Positions 45,994 to 55,490 of a stretch of DNA of 64,000 bases are shown piece after piece (the stretch's first letter is position 1; every line of letters begins with the position of its first letter). Below the pieces are notes generated by a model. The model saw only the letters and a program-made list of their open reading frames with translations, had not been told where the DNA came from and did not search any database. The translations under genes and the position numbers were made by a program. Source of the DNA: Pelotomaculum thermopropionicum SI (GTDB taxonomy: Bacteria; Bacillota; Desulfotomaculia; Desulfotomaculales; Pelotomaculaceae); assembly GCA_000010565.1 (NCBI GenBank), contig AP009389.1, forward strand, positions 1,922,001 to 1,986,000, written 5' to 3'.

Positions 45994-47421
45994 TTGAACA
46001 GGCACCGACTGGCCTCCGAACTGAAGAGAATATTTCCGCCGGAGCGGCTGCTGACCGGCAATCTGGAACGGCGAATGTACAGTTACGACAGTTCCTTCCT
46101 GGCCAGGTTCCGCAATTATACACCGGATGCAGTGGTGCTGCCACGTTCCACTGAGGAGGTAGCCGCCACGGTAAAACTGGCCGCCAGGCACGGCATACCT
46201 GTTATCCCAAGAGGGGCCGGCAGCGGAGAAACCTGCGGCTGCCTGGCCGTGCGGGGCGGAATCGTGGTGGACCTCTCTTCCTGGGATGCCATTGAAGAGG
46301 TGGATGTAGCCAACATGCAGGTTTTTGTCCGGCCCGGCGTGGTTCATTACAGGCTGAATGAATACCTGGCCGCCTATGGTCTCTTCTTCCCGCCGGACCC
46401 GGGAAGCACCCGCATGTGCACCATTGGCGGAATGGTGGCCAACAATTCAAGCGGACTCAGGGCGGTAAAATACGGAACCACGGAGCAATACGTCCTCGGC
46501 CTGGAGGTGGTGCTTCCTGACGGCCAGGTGATTACCACGGGCGGAGTAAACTGCAAGGCTTTAAAAAACGTCTCTGGCCTGAACCTCAGCAAGCTGTTCG
46601 TCGGTTCGGAAGGAATTCTGGGCATAATCACCAGAATAAGGCTAAGGGTCTGGCCCCGGCCCAAAGCCCGGGGGATTGCCATGGCCGTTTTCGCCGACCT
46701 GGAGGAGGCTCCGGCCGCCGTCCTGGACGTCTACCGCTCCGGAATCCTCCCCTCGGGCATCGAAATTCTGGATTCTTCGGCCATCCGGGCTATTAACATG
46801 TACAATCCGGAAATCAACCTTCCCGATGCGGAAGCCATCCTGCTTTTCGAGGTGGACGGGAATCCGGCCGGCGTGGAGTGGGAGGGGCAAAAGATCGTTG
46901 AAGTGGTGGGAAAACGCGCCATTTCCGTAGAATGGGCCACCAACCCCGGGCGCATGGCAGAGCTGTGGCGCGGCCGGAGCGTCGTGGCCGTTGCCGCGGC
47001 CAGGCTCCGGCCGGACGGCAGCAGGATTTTTGCCGGGGAAGATATCAGCGTCCCCCTTAATAAAGTAACCGAAGCCCTGCGCAGGATTAAGGAACTGGGC
47101 CGGCAGTACGGAGTTGCCGTGGTAAATTACGGCCACATTGGCGACGGAAACATCCACACAGCCCCGGTAATCAACCTGGAGAACCCCGATGAGGTGGAGC
47201 GGGCAAACAAGCTGGCAGACGCCATTCACCGCCTTGCCATCGAGCTGGGCGGCTCAACCACCGGCGAGCACGGTGTAGGCGCCGTCCGCAACCAGTACGC
47301 CCTGGACGAGCACGGCGCGGCTGTGAACACAATGAGGCTCATAAAAAAAGCCCTCGACCCAGCCAACATTATGAACCCGGGCAAACTGCTGCCCCCGGAA
47401 GGCGGTGCAGGCGGTGCTTGA
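45994..47421 (+). CDS. glcD: FAD-linked oxidase, GlcD-like
   Basis: 475 residues from the TTG at 45994 (AGAGGTG six bases upstream); the frame opens at 45973. FAD-binding PCMH domain with 'VIPRGAGSGETCGCLAV' and 'GGMVANNSSGLRAVKYG', C-terminal FAD-oxidase domain with 'NYGHIGDGNIHTAPV' and 'GGSTTGEHGVG'. This is the glycolate/D-lactate dehydrogenase subunit. With the next gene it forms a two-subunit 2-hydroxyacid oxidoreductase. Confidence 0.92.
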   Translation: MNRHRLASELKRIFPPERLLTGNLERRMYSYDSSFLARFRNYTPDAVVLPRSTEEVAATVKLAARHGIPVIPRGAGSGETCGCLAVRGGIVVDLSSWDAIEEVDVANMQVFVRPGVVHYRLNEYLAAYGLFFPPDPGSTRMCTIGGMVANNSSGLRAVKYGTTEQYVLGLEVVLPDGQVITTGGVNCKALKNVSGLNLSKLFVGSEGILGIITRIRLRVWPRPKARGIAMAVFADLEEAPAAVLDVYRSGILPSGIEILDSSAIRAINMYNPEINLPDAEAILLFEVDGNPAGVEWEGQKIVEVVGKRAISVEWATNPGRMAELWRGRSVVAVAAARLRPDGSRIFAGEDISVPLNKVTEALRRIKELGRQYGVAVVNYGHIGDGNIHTAPVINLENPDEVERANKLADAIHRLAIELGGSTTGEHGVGAVRNQYALDEHGAAVNTMRLIKKALDPANIMNPGKLLPPEGGAGGA

Positions 47422-48634
47422 AGAGCTTTGCTCCCTTAAAGAGCACTACATGCGATGCGTGCGCTGCGGGCAATGCCGTGCGGCATGCCCGGTTTTTGAA
47501 GAAATCCGGAATGAAACCGCCTCCCCGCGGGGAAAGGTGTTCCTGGCCTATCTGCTTTCCGGCGGGGAAATCGGTGCAGATGCCGAAACTGCCTCAAAAA
47601 TGTCCCTTTGCCTTCTATGCCGCACCTGCTCTCAGGAATGCCCCTCTGCCGTTCCGGTTCACCAAATTGTTGCCGCCGCCCGCTCCCATCTGGCCAAAAA
47701 AAAGCCGTTAGGATTAAGGAGGCTTTTATTCAAAGAAATTTGGACCAGGCCGGCCCTGCTTAACCTGTCGGCCGGTTTGCTCAGGCGGTGCCAGGCCTTT
47801 GGCCTTTTAAACCTGGGCATTGCCCTGCACCTGCTGCCGCGCGGTCTCTCCCTGCCCGGCAGGCTGCCCGGCAGACCGGCCCGGGCGGCCATTTCCGAAA
47901 TTACCCCTGCCGCCGGCAGGCCAAAAATGCGAATAGGGTATTTCCTGGGCTGCTCAACCAATTTCCTCTTTCCCGGCCTGGCAAAAGCCACCGTGGCCGT
48001 TTTATCCCGCCTCGGCTGCGAGGTGGCCACTCCGGAGAACTTAAAATGCTGCGGTCTTCCCCAGGTAGAAAGCGGCGAGGCAGAAACGGCCGCACTGCTG
48101 GCCAAAGCCAACTTTGAGGCTTTCCGCAGGCTGGGCGTTAAGGCTGTGGTCAGCGACTGCGCCTCATGCACCGCCGCCCTTAAAGAAAGCCCGTTGCGGT
48201 CAGAGTTTCCCGAAATTAAAATACTCGACCTGTCCGGCCTGCTTGTGGAACTGGTGAAAAGCAATAAGCCGCCGCTGACAAGAATCCAAAAGCCCGTTAC
48301 CTACCACGATCCCTGCCACCTGGCCAGGGCACAGGGAATTACCGGAAGCCCGCGGGAACTTTTGCAAATGACCGGCGCAGATTTCAGGGAAATGCCGGGG
48401 GCATCTGATTGCTGCGGAGGCGGCGGCACCTTTGCCCTGTATCATTACCAAACAAGCATGGGCATCCTCAATAAAAAAATTGCTTCCATAAAGAAAACAG
48501 AAGCAGAAGTTGTTGCCAGTTGTTGTCCGACCTGTCTGATGCAAATCCGCCACGGCCTTTCAAAAAGCGGCAGCAGCACCAACGTATCGCACCCGGTCCA
48601 GTTGCTGGCCCAAAGCCTCGGTCTTCAATACTAG
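47405..48634 (+). CDS. glcF: Fe-S oxidoreductase subunit, GlcF-like
   Basis: 409 residues, GTG start overlapping glcD by 17 bases. Two 4Fe-4S ferredoxin motifs at the N-terminus (CVRCGQCRAACP and CLLCRTCSQECP), then two CCG domains (LKCCGLPQVESG and SDCCGGGGTFAL). It accepts electrons from the FAD subunit and passes them to quinone or an electron-transfer partner. Translationally coupled. Confidence 0.92.
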   Translation: MQAVLEELCSLKEHYMRCVRCGQCRAACPVFEEIRNETASPRGKVFLAYLLSGGEIGADAETASKMSLCLLCRTCSQECPSAVPVHQIVAAARSHLAKKKPLGLRRLLFKEIWTRPALLNLSAGLLRRCQAFGLLNLGIALHLLPRGLSLPGRLPGRPARAAISEITPAAGRPKMRIGYFLGCSTNFLFPGLAKATVAVLSRLGCEVATPENLKCCGLPQVESGEAETAALLAKANFEAFRRLGVKAVVSDCASCTAALKESPLRSEFPEIKILDLSGLLVELVKSNKPPLTRIQKPVTYHDPCHLARAQGITGSPRELLQMTGADFREMPGASDCCGGGGTFALYHYQTSMGILNKKIASIKKTEAEVVASCCPTCLMQIRHGLSKSGSSTNVSHPVQLLAQSLGLQY

Positions 48635-48638
48635 AAAA

Positions 48639-48658
48639 CCCCAGCTCTCAGACTGGGG
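48639..48658 (+). terminator. Hairpin after the GlcF-like gene
   Basis: CCCCAG (48639-48644) pairs with CTGGGG (48653-48658). The T-run lies 20 bases further on (48677-48682), so it is not a classical terminator, but the operon ends here opposite the convergent htrA. Confidence 0.45.
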
Positions 48659-48733
48659 CCAAAAGGAGAGGGTCGTTTTTTCTAAGAACCATTTGGCCCC
48701 CTGGAAAAACTCCGGGAGCTACTCCATTAATTA

Positions 48734-49855
48734 TTATCTTATATTGGCAGGCTTTTCGGCAATAAGTATGGTTACCGGATGAACCTGGCGCTGCCGCACC
48801 ACCAGCACCTTGACCTTCTGGCCGATCTGGCAGGCCTTAATGGCCGCCACCAATTCGCCGGCATCGCCAATCCTGCTCCCGTTAAACTCCACAATTACGT
48901 CCCACTGTCTTAAACCCGCCTTCTCGGCCGGGCTTCCTGCCACCACGCCGGCCACCACGGCCCCCTCAGGGCGATCCAGCCCGAGGTAGCGTGCCGCTTC
49001 TTCATCCACGGAGCGGACCTGCACGCCTATCCAGGGACGGGAGCTCTTCGCACCGCTTTTTAGATCCTCCAGTACATGGAGCACCGTACTGGCCGGAATG
49101 GCAAAACCTATTCCCTGGGCCTGGGCGTTAATAGCAGTATTAATGCCTATTACCTCGCCTTCAAGGTTCAAAAGAGGCCCCCCGCTGTTACCCGGATTGA
49201 TGGAAGCATCGGTCTGCAGCAGGTTTTCATACTGGCGGCCCTGCACAGTGACGGGCCGCCCTTTGGCGCTGATCACCCCGCAAGTTACGGTGTGATCCAG
49301 CCCGTAAGGGTTGCCGATGGCTATTACCCAGTTACCCACCCTGACCTGGTCGGAGTTGCCCAGAGTAAGGAAAGGAAGCTCACTGCCGGCATTTATTTTC
49401 AACAGGGCCAGATCCAGGTCGTAGTCTGCCCCTGCCACCTCTGCCTTAAAATCGCCGTCAAAACCGGTAACGGTAACATAAACTTCCGTTGCCCCTTCAA
49501 TTACATGTTCGTTCGTTAAAATATACCCGTCGCTGGAAATTATAAACCCGGAACCCAGCCCCTCTTCCTGCTGCCTCGGCCTTAAAGGCAGGCCGAAAAA
49601 CTGGCGGAAAAAAGGGTCGTTGAAAAAGGGATTGGACGCACCTGAAGAACTTACCCTGGCGGATATTTTTACCACCGCCGGGCTGGTGCGCGATACCACC
49701 CCGGCCACGGCATCCGGGCCAACCCCGGGGAGAACTTCCGCATTGATCAGTTCCCCCTTCGCCGTATTCTGCCTAAAGGGCAGTACGCTTTTAATGCTGC
49801 AGCCTGCTGCAAAAACCAGCACGGCAAGCAGGACTGCCATTGAAGCAAACGGCAA
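48734..49855 (-). CDS. htrA: HtrA/DegP-family serine protease, lipoprotein form
   Basis: 373 residues from the TTG at 49855 (GGGAGG upstream). Signal peptide with lipobox VFAAGC, so lipid-anchored outside the membrane. Trypsin-like triad: His in LTNEHVIEG, Asp in YDLDLALLKI and Ser in GNSGGPLLN. One PDZ domain at about 280-373 (GVQVRSVDEEAARYLG). It degrades misfolded extracytoplasmic proteins. The lipobox is unusual; most HtrA proteins have a membrane helix. Confidence 0.93.
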   Translation of the reverse strand: MPFASMAVLLAVLVFAAGCSIKSVLPFRQNTAKGELINAEVLPGVGPDAVAGVVSRTSPAVVKISARVSSSGASNPFFNDPFFRQFFGLPLRPRQQEEGLGSGFIISSDGYILTNEHVIEGATEVYVTVTGFDGDFKAEVAGADYDLDLALLKINAGSELPFLTLGNSDQVRVGNWVIAIGNPYGLDHTVTCGVISAKGRPVTVQGRQYENLLQTDASINPGNSGGPLLNLEGEVIGINTAINAQAQGIGFAIPASTVLHVLEDLKSGAKSSRPWIGVQVRSVDEEAARYLGLDRPEGAVVAGVVAGSPAEKAGLRQWDVIVEFNGSRIGDAGELVAAIKACQIGQKVKVLVVRQRQVHPVTILIAEKPANIR

Positions 49856-50178
49856 ATAACGCCTCCCGCCCGCAAACAAGCCCGTTCCCCCCGTAAAAAG
49901 TTTTTCACCAATAATAATAACAAAAGAACACTTCTCAGGCCAGAATGCCTGACGTTAATTTCCCGTTCCTGTGTTGCCGGCAGGAATGCGCCGGCATAAA
50001 TAAAATAGCATTAGCAAGCGCCAGGCAGGATTTTTCAACAGCTATAAGGAAGTTATTATTCAGGTTAAGTGTTTAGCGTTAGCCTGTAATCCGGCCGCCG
50101 GGGGCGCAAGCCGGCGGAGCGACGAATATCATGATGTTTTTATTTGCAGGCATTTTTCATATATAAGGAGGCGGCACC
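49856..50178. other. Intergenic region, no gene seen
   Basis: Between the divergent htrA and the 50179 gene. It contains several short GC-rich inverted repeats (CCGCCGG at 50095-50101 with CCGGCGG at 50111-50117; CAGGC/GCCTG near 49936-49952) without a T-run. Promoters for both neighbours are likely here but none is clear. Confidence 0.5.
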
Positions 50179-50550
50179 GTGATTAGCGTAGAACTGGCAA
50201 AAAAACTGGCAAAGTATCTGCCGTGGGAGCCGAAAGTGGGCGACCTTACCATAATTTGCGGGGAAGACGGGGAAGAAATCATTGAGCCTATTATTCCCAA
50301 GCATGAGAAGGAAAAAAAAATAGTCCTCTCACTGCGAGAAATGGGGGGCCTGGTCTGGCTCCCCCAACTGGCGCGACTGCTATACGAACTTAAAAACAGG
50401 ACGGACAGGGGGTTCTCCCTCATTTACGACAAACCGAGCAACAAATGGTGCTACCGGGACGGCACATTTGAAACCTGCAGTGAAAACAGCCCCGAAGACG
50501 CAGCAGCCCAGGCCTTGCTTAAAATATTTGAAAGCGGTGAAGGCCGGTAA
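50179..50550 (+). CDS. Conserved hypothetical protein, soluble
   Basis: 123 residues; GTG start with AAGGAGG upstream. Starts MISVELAKKLAKYLPWEPKVGD; contains 'LREMGGLVWLPQLARLLYEL' and 'YDKPSNKWCYRDGTFE'. No membrane helix or signal. Not recognised; the pattern of a small basic/acidic protein with a 'GFSLIYDKPSNKWC' strand is seen in uncharacterised Firmicutes proteins. Convergent with the Lon-like protease, 6 bases apart. Confidence 0.6.
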   Translation: MISVELAKKLAKYLPWEPKVGDLTIICGEDGEEIIEPIIPKHEKEKKIVLSLREMGGLVWLPQLARLLYELKNRTDRGFSLIYDKPSNKWCYRDGTFETCSENSPEDAAAQALLKIFESGEGR

Positions 50551-50556
50551 ACCATT

Positions 50557-53013
50557 TTACACCCGTACAGGCCCCGCAAGGTCAAGAGAGCCGTTCTTTT
50601 TCCCGTCTTTTTCGGCACCGGTGCCGTCACTGCCGGCCAAACCCTTGTTGTATTCCCTAAGTTTCCGGTCAACCCGCGCAAAGACACTGCCTTCCGGGTA
50701 GGTTCCGTCTTCCCCCGGTTTTCCAGCAGGCACCCCGCTTAAAAGCTCGATGCCCTCCTCGACATTTCTTATGGCATAAATATGAAACCGGCCTTTTTTA
50801 ACTGCATCCAGGATCTCATCCCTCAACATCAGGTCGTCCACGTTCTGGACCGGAATTATTACCCCCTGGTCGCCCGACAGCCCCTTTGCTTTGCAAACAT
50901 CGAAGAACCCCTCAATTTTTTCGGTTACTCCCCCGACAGGCTGGATTTCCCCGAACTGGTTAACCGACCCCGTAACCGCCAGGTTTTGCTTCAGCGGCAG
51001 GTCTGCCAGGCTGGAAAGTATGGCATAAAGCTCGGCGCTGGAAGCGCTGTCTCCCTCCACCCCGTCGTAGAGCTGCTCAAAAGTGATTTGCGCGGTTAAA
51101 CCCAGCGGCTTGTCCTGGGCAAACTTGCCCCCCAGGTAGCCGGCCAGGGTTAGAACGCCCTTGGAGTGAATGCTGCCGCTCATTCTGGTTTCCCGTTCAA
51201 TGTTTATGACTCCGCCGCGCCCCATATAGGTCCTGGCGGTGATCTTGGCCGGCCGGCCGAAACTGTGCCCTCCCGACTCGACCACATAAAGGCCGTTGAC
51301 CTGGCCGACCACGCTGCCGCTTACGTCAATCAGTATTTTATCCTGGGTAATCAGTTCCTGAATCTTTTCTTCCAGCCTTCTGGAACGGTAGTTACGCTCC
51401 TCAAGCGCCTTTTCCACATGAGAAGCCTCCACGTACCCGGAGCCCTCCGCCTGCGCCCAGGCTGCCGCCTCGTAAACTATTTCGAATACCTCGTTGAACC
51501 GGGTGGAAAGTTTGTTCTGGCGGCCCGACAGGCGGGACCCGTATTCGATCAGGCGGGCCAGGCCGGAGCGGCTGAAATGCTTCAGGTTTTCCCTCCGGCA
51601 GACCGAGTTGACAAAAGAGGCATACTGGCGCAGGTTTTCTGGAGTGCGGGGCATTTCGGTGTCAAAGTCTACCCGCACCTTAAAGAGCTTTTGAAAATCT
51701 TCGTCCAGGTTGTAAAGCAGGTAATACAGGAGCGGGCTGCCGATAAGAATGACTTTTACATTTAGTGGTATCGGTTCGGGCCTTAGGGAAACGGTAGGCA
51801 CCAGGCGGTATTGCTCGCCGATATTTTCCACAATAGCCTGCCGGTACTTCAGCGACTTTTTCAGCGTTACCCAGGCAAATGGATCGCTCAACACATCCTG
51901 GGCCTGTAAAATAAGGTAGCCGCCGTTGGCCCGGTGAATTGCACCGGGCTTGATCATGGTAAAGTCCGTATTCAGCGAAAATATCTGGCTCCGGTATTCT
52001 ATTTTGCCGAAGAGGTTATAGTAGTTCGAGCTGGGCTCAATGACTACCGGAGCCCCGCCGCTTTTTTCGTTATTGATAAACAGGTTTACCCTGTAACGAA
52101 AATACGAGTCAACCTCTTCCTGGGAAAAGGGAAGAGGCATGTTAGCCGCAGCCGACCCGGGATTTTTAAAAATTTCAAGATTGTTATTGGTAATATCTTT
52201 CAATACAGCCTTAAGATAATCAACTATGGCAGGGTACTTTTTATACTTCTCCAGCATCTTGTCAAACAGCGGCCCGGCCGCAAAAAGGGCGATCTCCTTT
52301 TCCAGTTCGGCAATTTGCTCATTTGCCTGTTTTTCCAGCATGCGGTAGGTATGAAAAGTGTTTTCAAGCTTCTTGTGCAGCTTCCGGCCCTTTTCTTCCA
52401 TTTCCCGGCGCACCTGGCCCGGAAGCTGTTCATAGTCCTCCGGCGAAAAAGGCTTGCCGTCCTTCACAGGAATGAAAATGAACCCCCTGGGCGTCTGTTT
52501 CATGTCAAAACCGGCTTCCAGGGCCTCTGCCTCCAGCGCCTGCAGGTAACCCCCCATTTTCTGCTGAACCGACTGGACAATTGAATTTTTCTTCTCTTCA
52601 TAATCGCCGCTTTCAAAAGCCTTTGGAATGGTCACCCTTAGATCTGATATGAGTTCTTCCATATCTTTTTGAAAAACCCGCCCCTCGCCCGGCGGCAGGG
52701 AAACCGCCAGCGGCCGGTCATGGTCGGCAAAGTTGTAAATATAACACCAGTCATTGGGAACAGGCCCGCCCGCGGCCAACTGGGAGACAACAGCTTGAAC
52801 ATAGGTGCTTTTGCCGGTGCCGGGAGGTCCCACGACAAAAATATTATAACCCGGCGCGTTTATGGACAGGCCGAACTGCATTGACCGCACCGCCCGCTCC
52901 TGGCCGATGAAGCCGTCAAGCGGCGGCACGTCCTCGGTTGTCCTGCAAAAATCGAGCTCCTCGTCACGGCATACCCTTCTCAGCTTCTCCACCGGTATTC
53001 TATACTTCTCCAT
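50557..53013 (-). CDS. Lon-related ATP-dependent protease (LonB/LonC-like)
   Basis: 818 residues from the ATG at 53013 (AGGTGG upstream). An AAA domain split by a coiled coil: Walker A GPPGTGKST (about 58-66), 'EKQANEQIAELEKEI' coiled coil (about 225-260), 'ANGGYLILQAQDVL' as Walker B. C-terminal Lon peptidase with catalytic Ser in GDSASSAELYA and Lys in VTEKIEGFF. It lacks the Lon N-terminal substrate domain. Family COG1067 of Firmicutes and archaea. ATP-dependent, cytoplasmic; target unknown. Confidence 0.93.
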   Translation of the reverse strand: MEKYRIPVEKLRRVCRDEELDFCRTTEDVPPLDGFIGQERAVRSMQFGLSINAPGYNIFVVGPPGTGKSTYVQAVVSQLAAGGPVPNDWCYIYNFADHDRPLAVSLPPGEGRVFQKDMEELISDLRVTIPKAFESGDYEEKKNSIVQSVQQKMGGYLQALEAEALEAGFDMKQTPRGFIFIPVKDGKPFSPEDYEQLPGQVRREMEEKGRKLHKKLENTFHTYRMLEKQANEQIAELEKEIALFAAGPLFDKMLEKYKKYPAIVDYLKAVLKDITNNNLEIFKNPGSAAANMPLPFSQEEVDSYFRYRVNLFINNEKSGGAPVVIEPSSNYYNLFGKIEYRSQIFSLNTDFTMIKPGAIHRANGGYLILQAQDVLSDPFAWVTLKKSLKYRQAIVENIGEQYRLVPTVSLRPEPIPLNVKVILIGSPLLYYLLYNLDEDFQKLFKVRVDFDTEMPRTPENLRQYASFVNSVCRRENLKHFSRSGLARLIEYGSRLSGRQNKLSTRFNEVFEIVYEAAAWAQAEGSGYVEASHVEKALEERNYRSRRLEEKIQELITQDKILIDVSGSVVGQVNGLYVVESGGHSFGRPAKITARTYMGRGGVINIERETRMSGSIHSKGVLTLAGYLGGKFAQDKPLGLTAQITFEQLYDGVEGDSASSAELYAILSSLADLPLKQNLAVTGSVNQFGEIQPVGGVTEKIEGFFDVCKAKGLSGDQGVIIPVQNVDDLMLRDEILDAVKKGRFHIYAIRNVEEGIELLSGVPAGKPGEDGTYPEGSVFARVDRKLREYNKGLAGSDGTGAEKDGKKNGSLDLAGPVRV

Positions 53014-53165
53014 ATTGTCCACCTGTTTCTTCCTCCGTTTATGCGTTACTTTTTACAGCTCTTAATAATACTTACTACATACAGGTCCTTGCTCCTCCTT
53101 TTCCGCGTTTGTTACAGTCCATTCAAGCAGGCCAGCCGGTACGCAGGATCTGTTTTACCCAGGGG

Positions 53166-53210
53166 GGTGACATTTTCATAGAAATATTTCAGGGTGACAT
53201 TATCACAGAA
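53166..53210. repeat. Two direct repeats of an IS-end type
   Basis: GGTGACATTTTCATAGAA (53166-53183) and GGTGACATTATCACAGAA (53193-53210) differ at two positions and start 27 bases apart. Repeats of this sequence type occur at IS21-family ends (multiple repeat sites for IstA). No transposase is left; this looks like a solo end just upstream of tRNA-Leu. Confidence 0.45.
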
Positions 53211-53235
53211 TGAACACAAGAGGATCTGTTTGTCA

Positions 53236-53264
53236 TTGACAATCCAACCTGCGGGTGCTAAAAT
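53236..53264 (+). promoter_or_regulatory. Promoter of tRNA-Leu
   Basis: TTGACA (53236-53241), 17 bases, TAAAAT (53259-53264); the mature tRNA begins 25 bases after the -10. Confidence 0.85.
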
Positions 53265-53288
53265 AACTTTGCACTCACAAAGGCACAC

Positions 53289-53377
53289 GCCCGAGTGGCG
53301 GAACTGGCAGACGCACAGGACTTAAAATCCTGGGGAGAGCGATCTCCGTACCGGTTCAAGTCCGGTCTCGGGCACCA
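53289..53377 (+). tRNA. tRNA-Leu (anticodon UAA)
   Basis: Type II cloverleaf with encoded CCA. Acceptor GCCCGAG pairs with CTCGGGC. The anticodon arm CAGGA-CTTAAAA-TCCTG carries TAA at 53323-53325. The long variable arm (GGGAGAGCGATCTCC) is typical of tRNA-Leu. T arm CCGGTTCAAGTCCGG. A terminator follows. Confidence 0.97.
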
Positions 53378-53378
53378 G

Positions 53379-53402
53379 CCTCCGGAAAATGGAGGTTTTT
53401 TT
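53379..53402 (+). terminator. tRNA-Leu terminator
   Basis: CCTCC (53379-53383) pairs with GGAGG (53391-53395), followed by seven Ts. Confidence 0.85.
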
Positions 53403-53498
53403 ATTTTAAAAATGATTAACTTAAGGAAGAAAAAGGACAAAAAGGTTTTCGTCGAATTCAGTTTAATCAGATAATTCATAAAACGGGAGGAGATACTG

Positions 53499-54250
53499 GT
53501 GAAAAGGGTAATTTTTGCCGTGCTGGCAGGCCTTCTGCTTACCGGTGCCGCCGGATGCGGCAATAAGGCACAGCCGCCGCCACAGCAGCAGGCTCAAAAA
53601 GTACCCCTTTCTCTCCGGCATTCTTACAATGATTGCGCTTTATTCGGTGAACCTGCGGGTTATGGGCACAGCCAACCTTTCGCTGCTTCGGGTCAGCACA
53701 TTTTTTTACTGCCGTCGGCAGGCTGACCGGCCCTGATTCCGCAGCCATTATGCTGGGCGGTGCAGTATGCCTGTTCGCCGTTGCCGGACCCTGTTTTTTC
53801 TTGCAAACTGAAGTCGGCCTGGGAGTCCGGGCAACCGGCGACAACCCTCAGATGATCCGCAGCCTGGGAGCCAATACCGACATCACCAAAATAACCGGCC
53901 TTTCCTTAAGCAACGCCCTGGTTGCCGTATCCGGCAGCCTGGTAGGGCAGTACCAGAGCTTTGCCGACGCAAGCATGGGCATCGGCATGATTGTAGTCGG
54001 GCTGGCCTCTGTAATAATCGGCGAGGTCCTGGTCCGCACCCCAAACATCATCAGGGCGCTGCTGGCAGCTTTGGTCGGCTCAATTATCTACCGCATGGTT
54101 ATAGCCGTCGTCCTGCAGCTTGGTATGCCGGCCACCGATTCAAAACTCCTCACGGCAGCTATCGTGACCGCCGCCCTGGCCTTCCCCGCCCTCCGGGAAC
54201 GGTTCCGCAAACCGGCGGCATGCGGGGAAAGGAGGGACAGTATTGCTTGA
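53499..54250 (+). pseudogene. Fused remnant of ABC substrate-binding lipoprotein and permease (trpX-trpY type)
   Basis: The first ~34 codons encode a lipoprotein signal (LAGLLLTGAAGCGNKAQ), the start of a substrate-binding protein. A deletion then joins it, in the wrong frame, to the middle of a permease: 'LSGILTMIALYSVNLRVMG' reads in the +1 frame, and after a seven-T tract (53701-53707) the frame changes again to 'TAVGRLTGPDSAAIMLGG'. The rest (to 54250) is an intact permease end with 'GVRATGDNPQMIRSLGAN' and several membrane helices. It resembles the uncharacterised amino-acid ABC transporter family COG2984/COG4120/COG1101. Not functional as it stands. Confidence 0.82.
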
Positions 54251-55041
54251 AATTAAAAACGTCACCAAGGTCTTTCACCGCGGTGACGTAAACGAGAAAA
54301 CAGCCCTGCAAAACGTCTCCCTTCATCTTGCCCCGGCGAAGTCGTTACCGTCATCGGCAGCAACGGTGCCGGTAAGACCACCCTGCTAAACGCTATAGCC
54401 GGCGTTTTCCAGATTGACGAAGGGCAGGTCCTGCTGGAGGGAAAGGATGTCGCCCGCCAGCCCGAGCACGTTCGCGCCGCTTTTATCGGACGTGTTTTCC
54501 AGGACCCCAATCTGGGAACGGCGGCTTCCATGACCATTGAGGAGAACCTGGCAATGGCCCTGCACCGCGGCCGGCCGCTGCGCCTGCGCCTGGGAACGAA
54601 CAGGGCCAAGCGGGAACTGTTCCGCGAGCGCCTGCATCAACTCGGCCTGGGCCTGGAAAACAGGTTAACTTCAAAAGTGGGGCTTCTTTCCGGGGGGCAA
54701 CGTCAGGCCCTTACCCGTCCTGATGGCCACCATTGCCCGCCCAAAACTCCTGCTCCTGGACGAACACACAGCCGCGCTGGATCCGAAAACAGCAGTGGCA
54801 GTGCTGGATTTAACCACCCGGATAATTGCCGAAGGCCGGCTGACAACCCTGATGGTGACCCATAACATGGAACAGGCGCTGACTGTCGGCAACCGGACCA
54901 TTTATGATGCACGAAGGCAGAATCATTCTTGACATTGCCGGCCCGGAAAGAGAAAAGCTAAAAATTTCCGACCTGCTCAGGCTGTTTGAGAAGGCCGGCG
55001 GCAAGCCGCTGGATACGGATAGGCTGCTTTTGGCCCGTTAG
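54243..55041 (+). pseudogene. Frameshifted ABC transporter ATPase (trpZ type)
   Basis: It would start at the TTG at 54243 (LLEIKNVTKVFHRGD), overlapping the permease. Walker A GSNGAGKTT, Q-loop 'VFQDPNLG', signature LLSGGQRQA, Walker B LLLLDEHTAALD and a switch His (VTHNMEQAL) are all present but in three frames. One G is missing near 54335, one C is extra in 54714-54716 and one T is extra in 54901-54903. With these corrected the frame runs to the TAG at 55039. A dead gene in the same decayed operon. Confidence 0.85.
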
Positions 55042-55490
55042 AATGCCGTTTTGCTTTCCTGCCCGCCAAGTATTCTTAATGTCTTTTCCCAAAGAAGGGG
55101 ATATCGTTTTTTAAAGTCAAAAGGTTTACCCTCCTCATCCACATAAGCATGGCTGGTAAAACCCTCGGCGGCCAGGGAGCCGTCATTCTTAAAAATTTTA
55201 TATTCAAATCTTATTCTCGTCCTGGACAAAGACTCCAGTGTTGTTTCCAGGACCACGGTCTCTTCCGGACGCAATGCTTTTTTATACCGGCATTCTGCTT
55301 CAAGAGCCACCATATTAATGTTTTGCCGGTGAAAAACGGCCATATAGGGAAGGCCGTATTTCTTTAAAAAGTGAATGCGCCCGTTGGTAAACCAGTCAAA
55401 GTACCGGGCGTAGTAAGCAATGCCGGCAGCATCGCAGTCGCCCCAGCCAACTTCCATTTCAAGGCGGCAAGAAGGATACTGGCTGCCCAT
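55038..55490 (-). CDS. Acyl-CoA thioesterase, hot-dog fold (YbgC/4HBT type)
   Basis: 150 residues. 'VGWGDCDAAGIAYYARYFDW' contains the catalytic Asp of the 4-hydroxybenzoyl-CoA thioesterase family. It hydrolyses acyl-CoA thioesters. It overlaps the tail of the dead ATPase gene by 4 bases and precedes an acyl-CoA synthetase gene on the same strand, so both may act on one acyl-CoA. The ATG follows GGGGGGG. Confidence 0.88.
   Translation of the reverse strand: MGSQYPSCRLEMEVGWGDCDAAGIAYYARYFDWFTNGRIHFLKKYGLPYMAVFHRQNINMVALEAECRYKKALRPEETVVLETTLESLSRTRIRFEYKIFKNDGSLAAEGFTSHAYVDEEGKPFDFKKRYPLLWEKTLRILGGQESKTAF

Noticed and set aside
50095-50117. CCGCCGG/CCGGCGG hairpin upstream of the 50179 gene
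   Set aside because: No T-run and no link to a known regulatory RNA; mentioned only in the intergenic entry.
53258-53563. Minus-strand frame of about 100 codons over the tRNA-Leu
   Set aside because: It is the complement of the tRNA gene and its terminator; such antisense frames are common and not genes.
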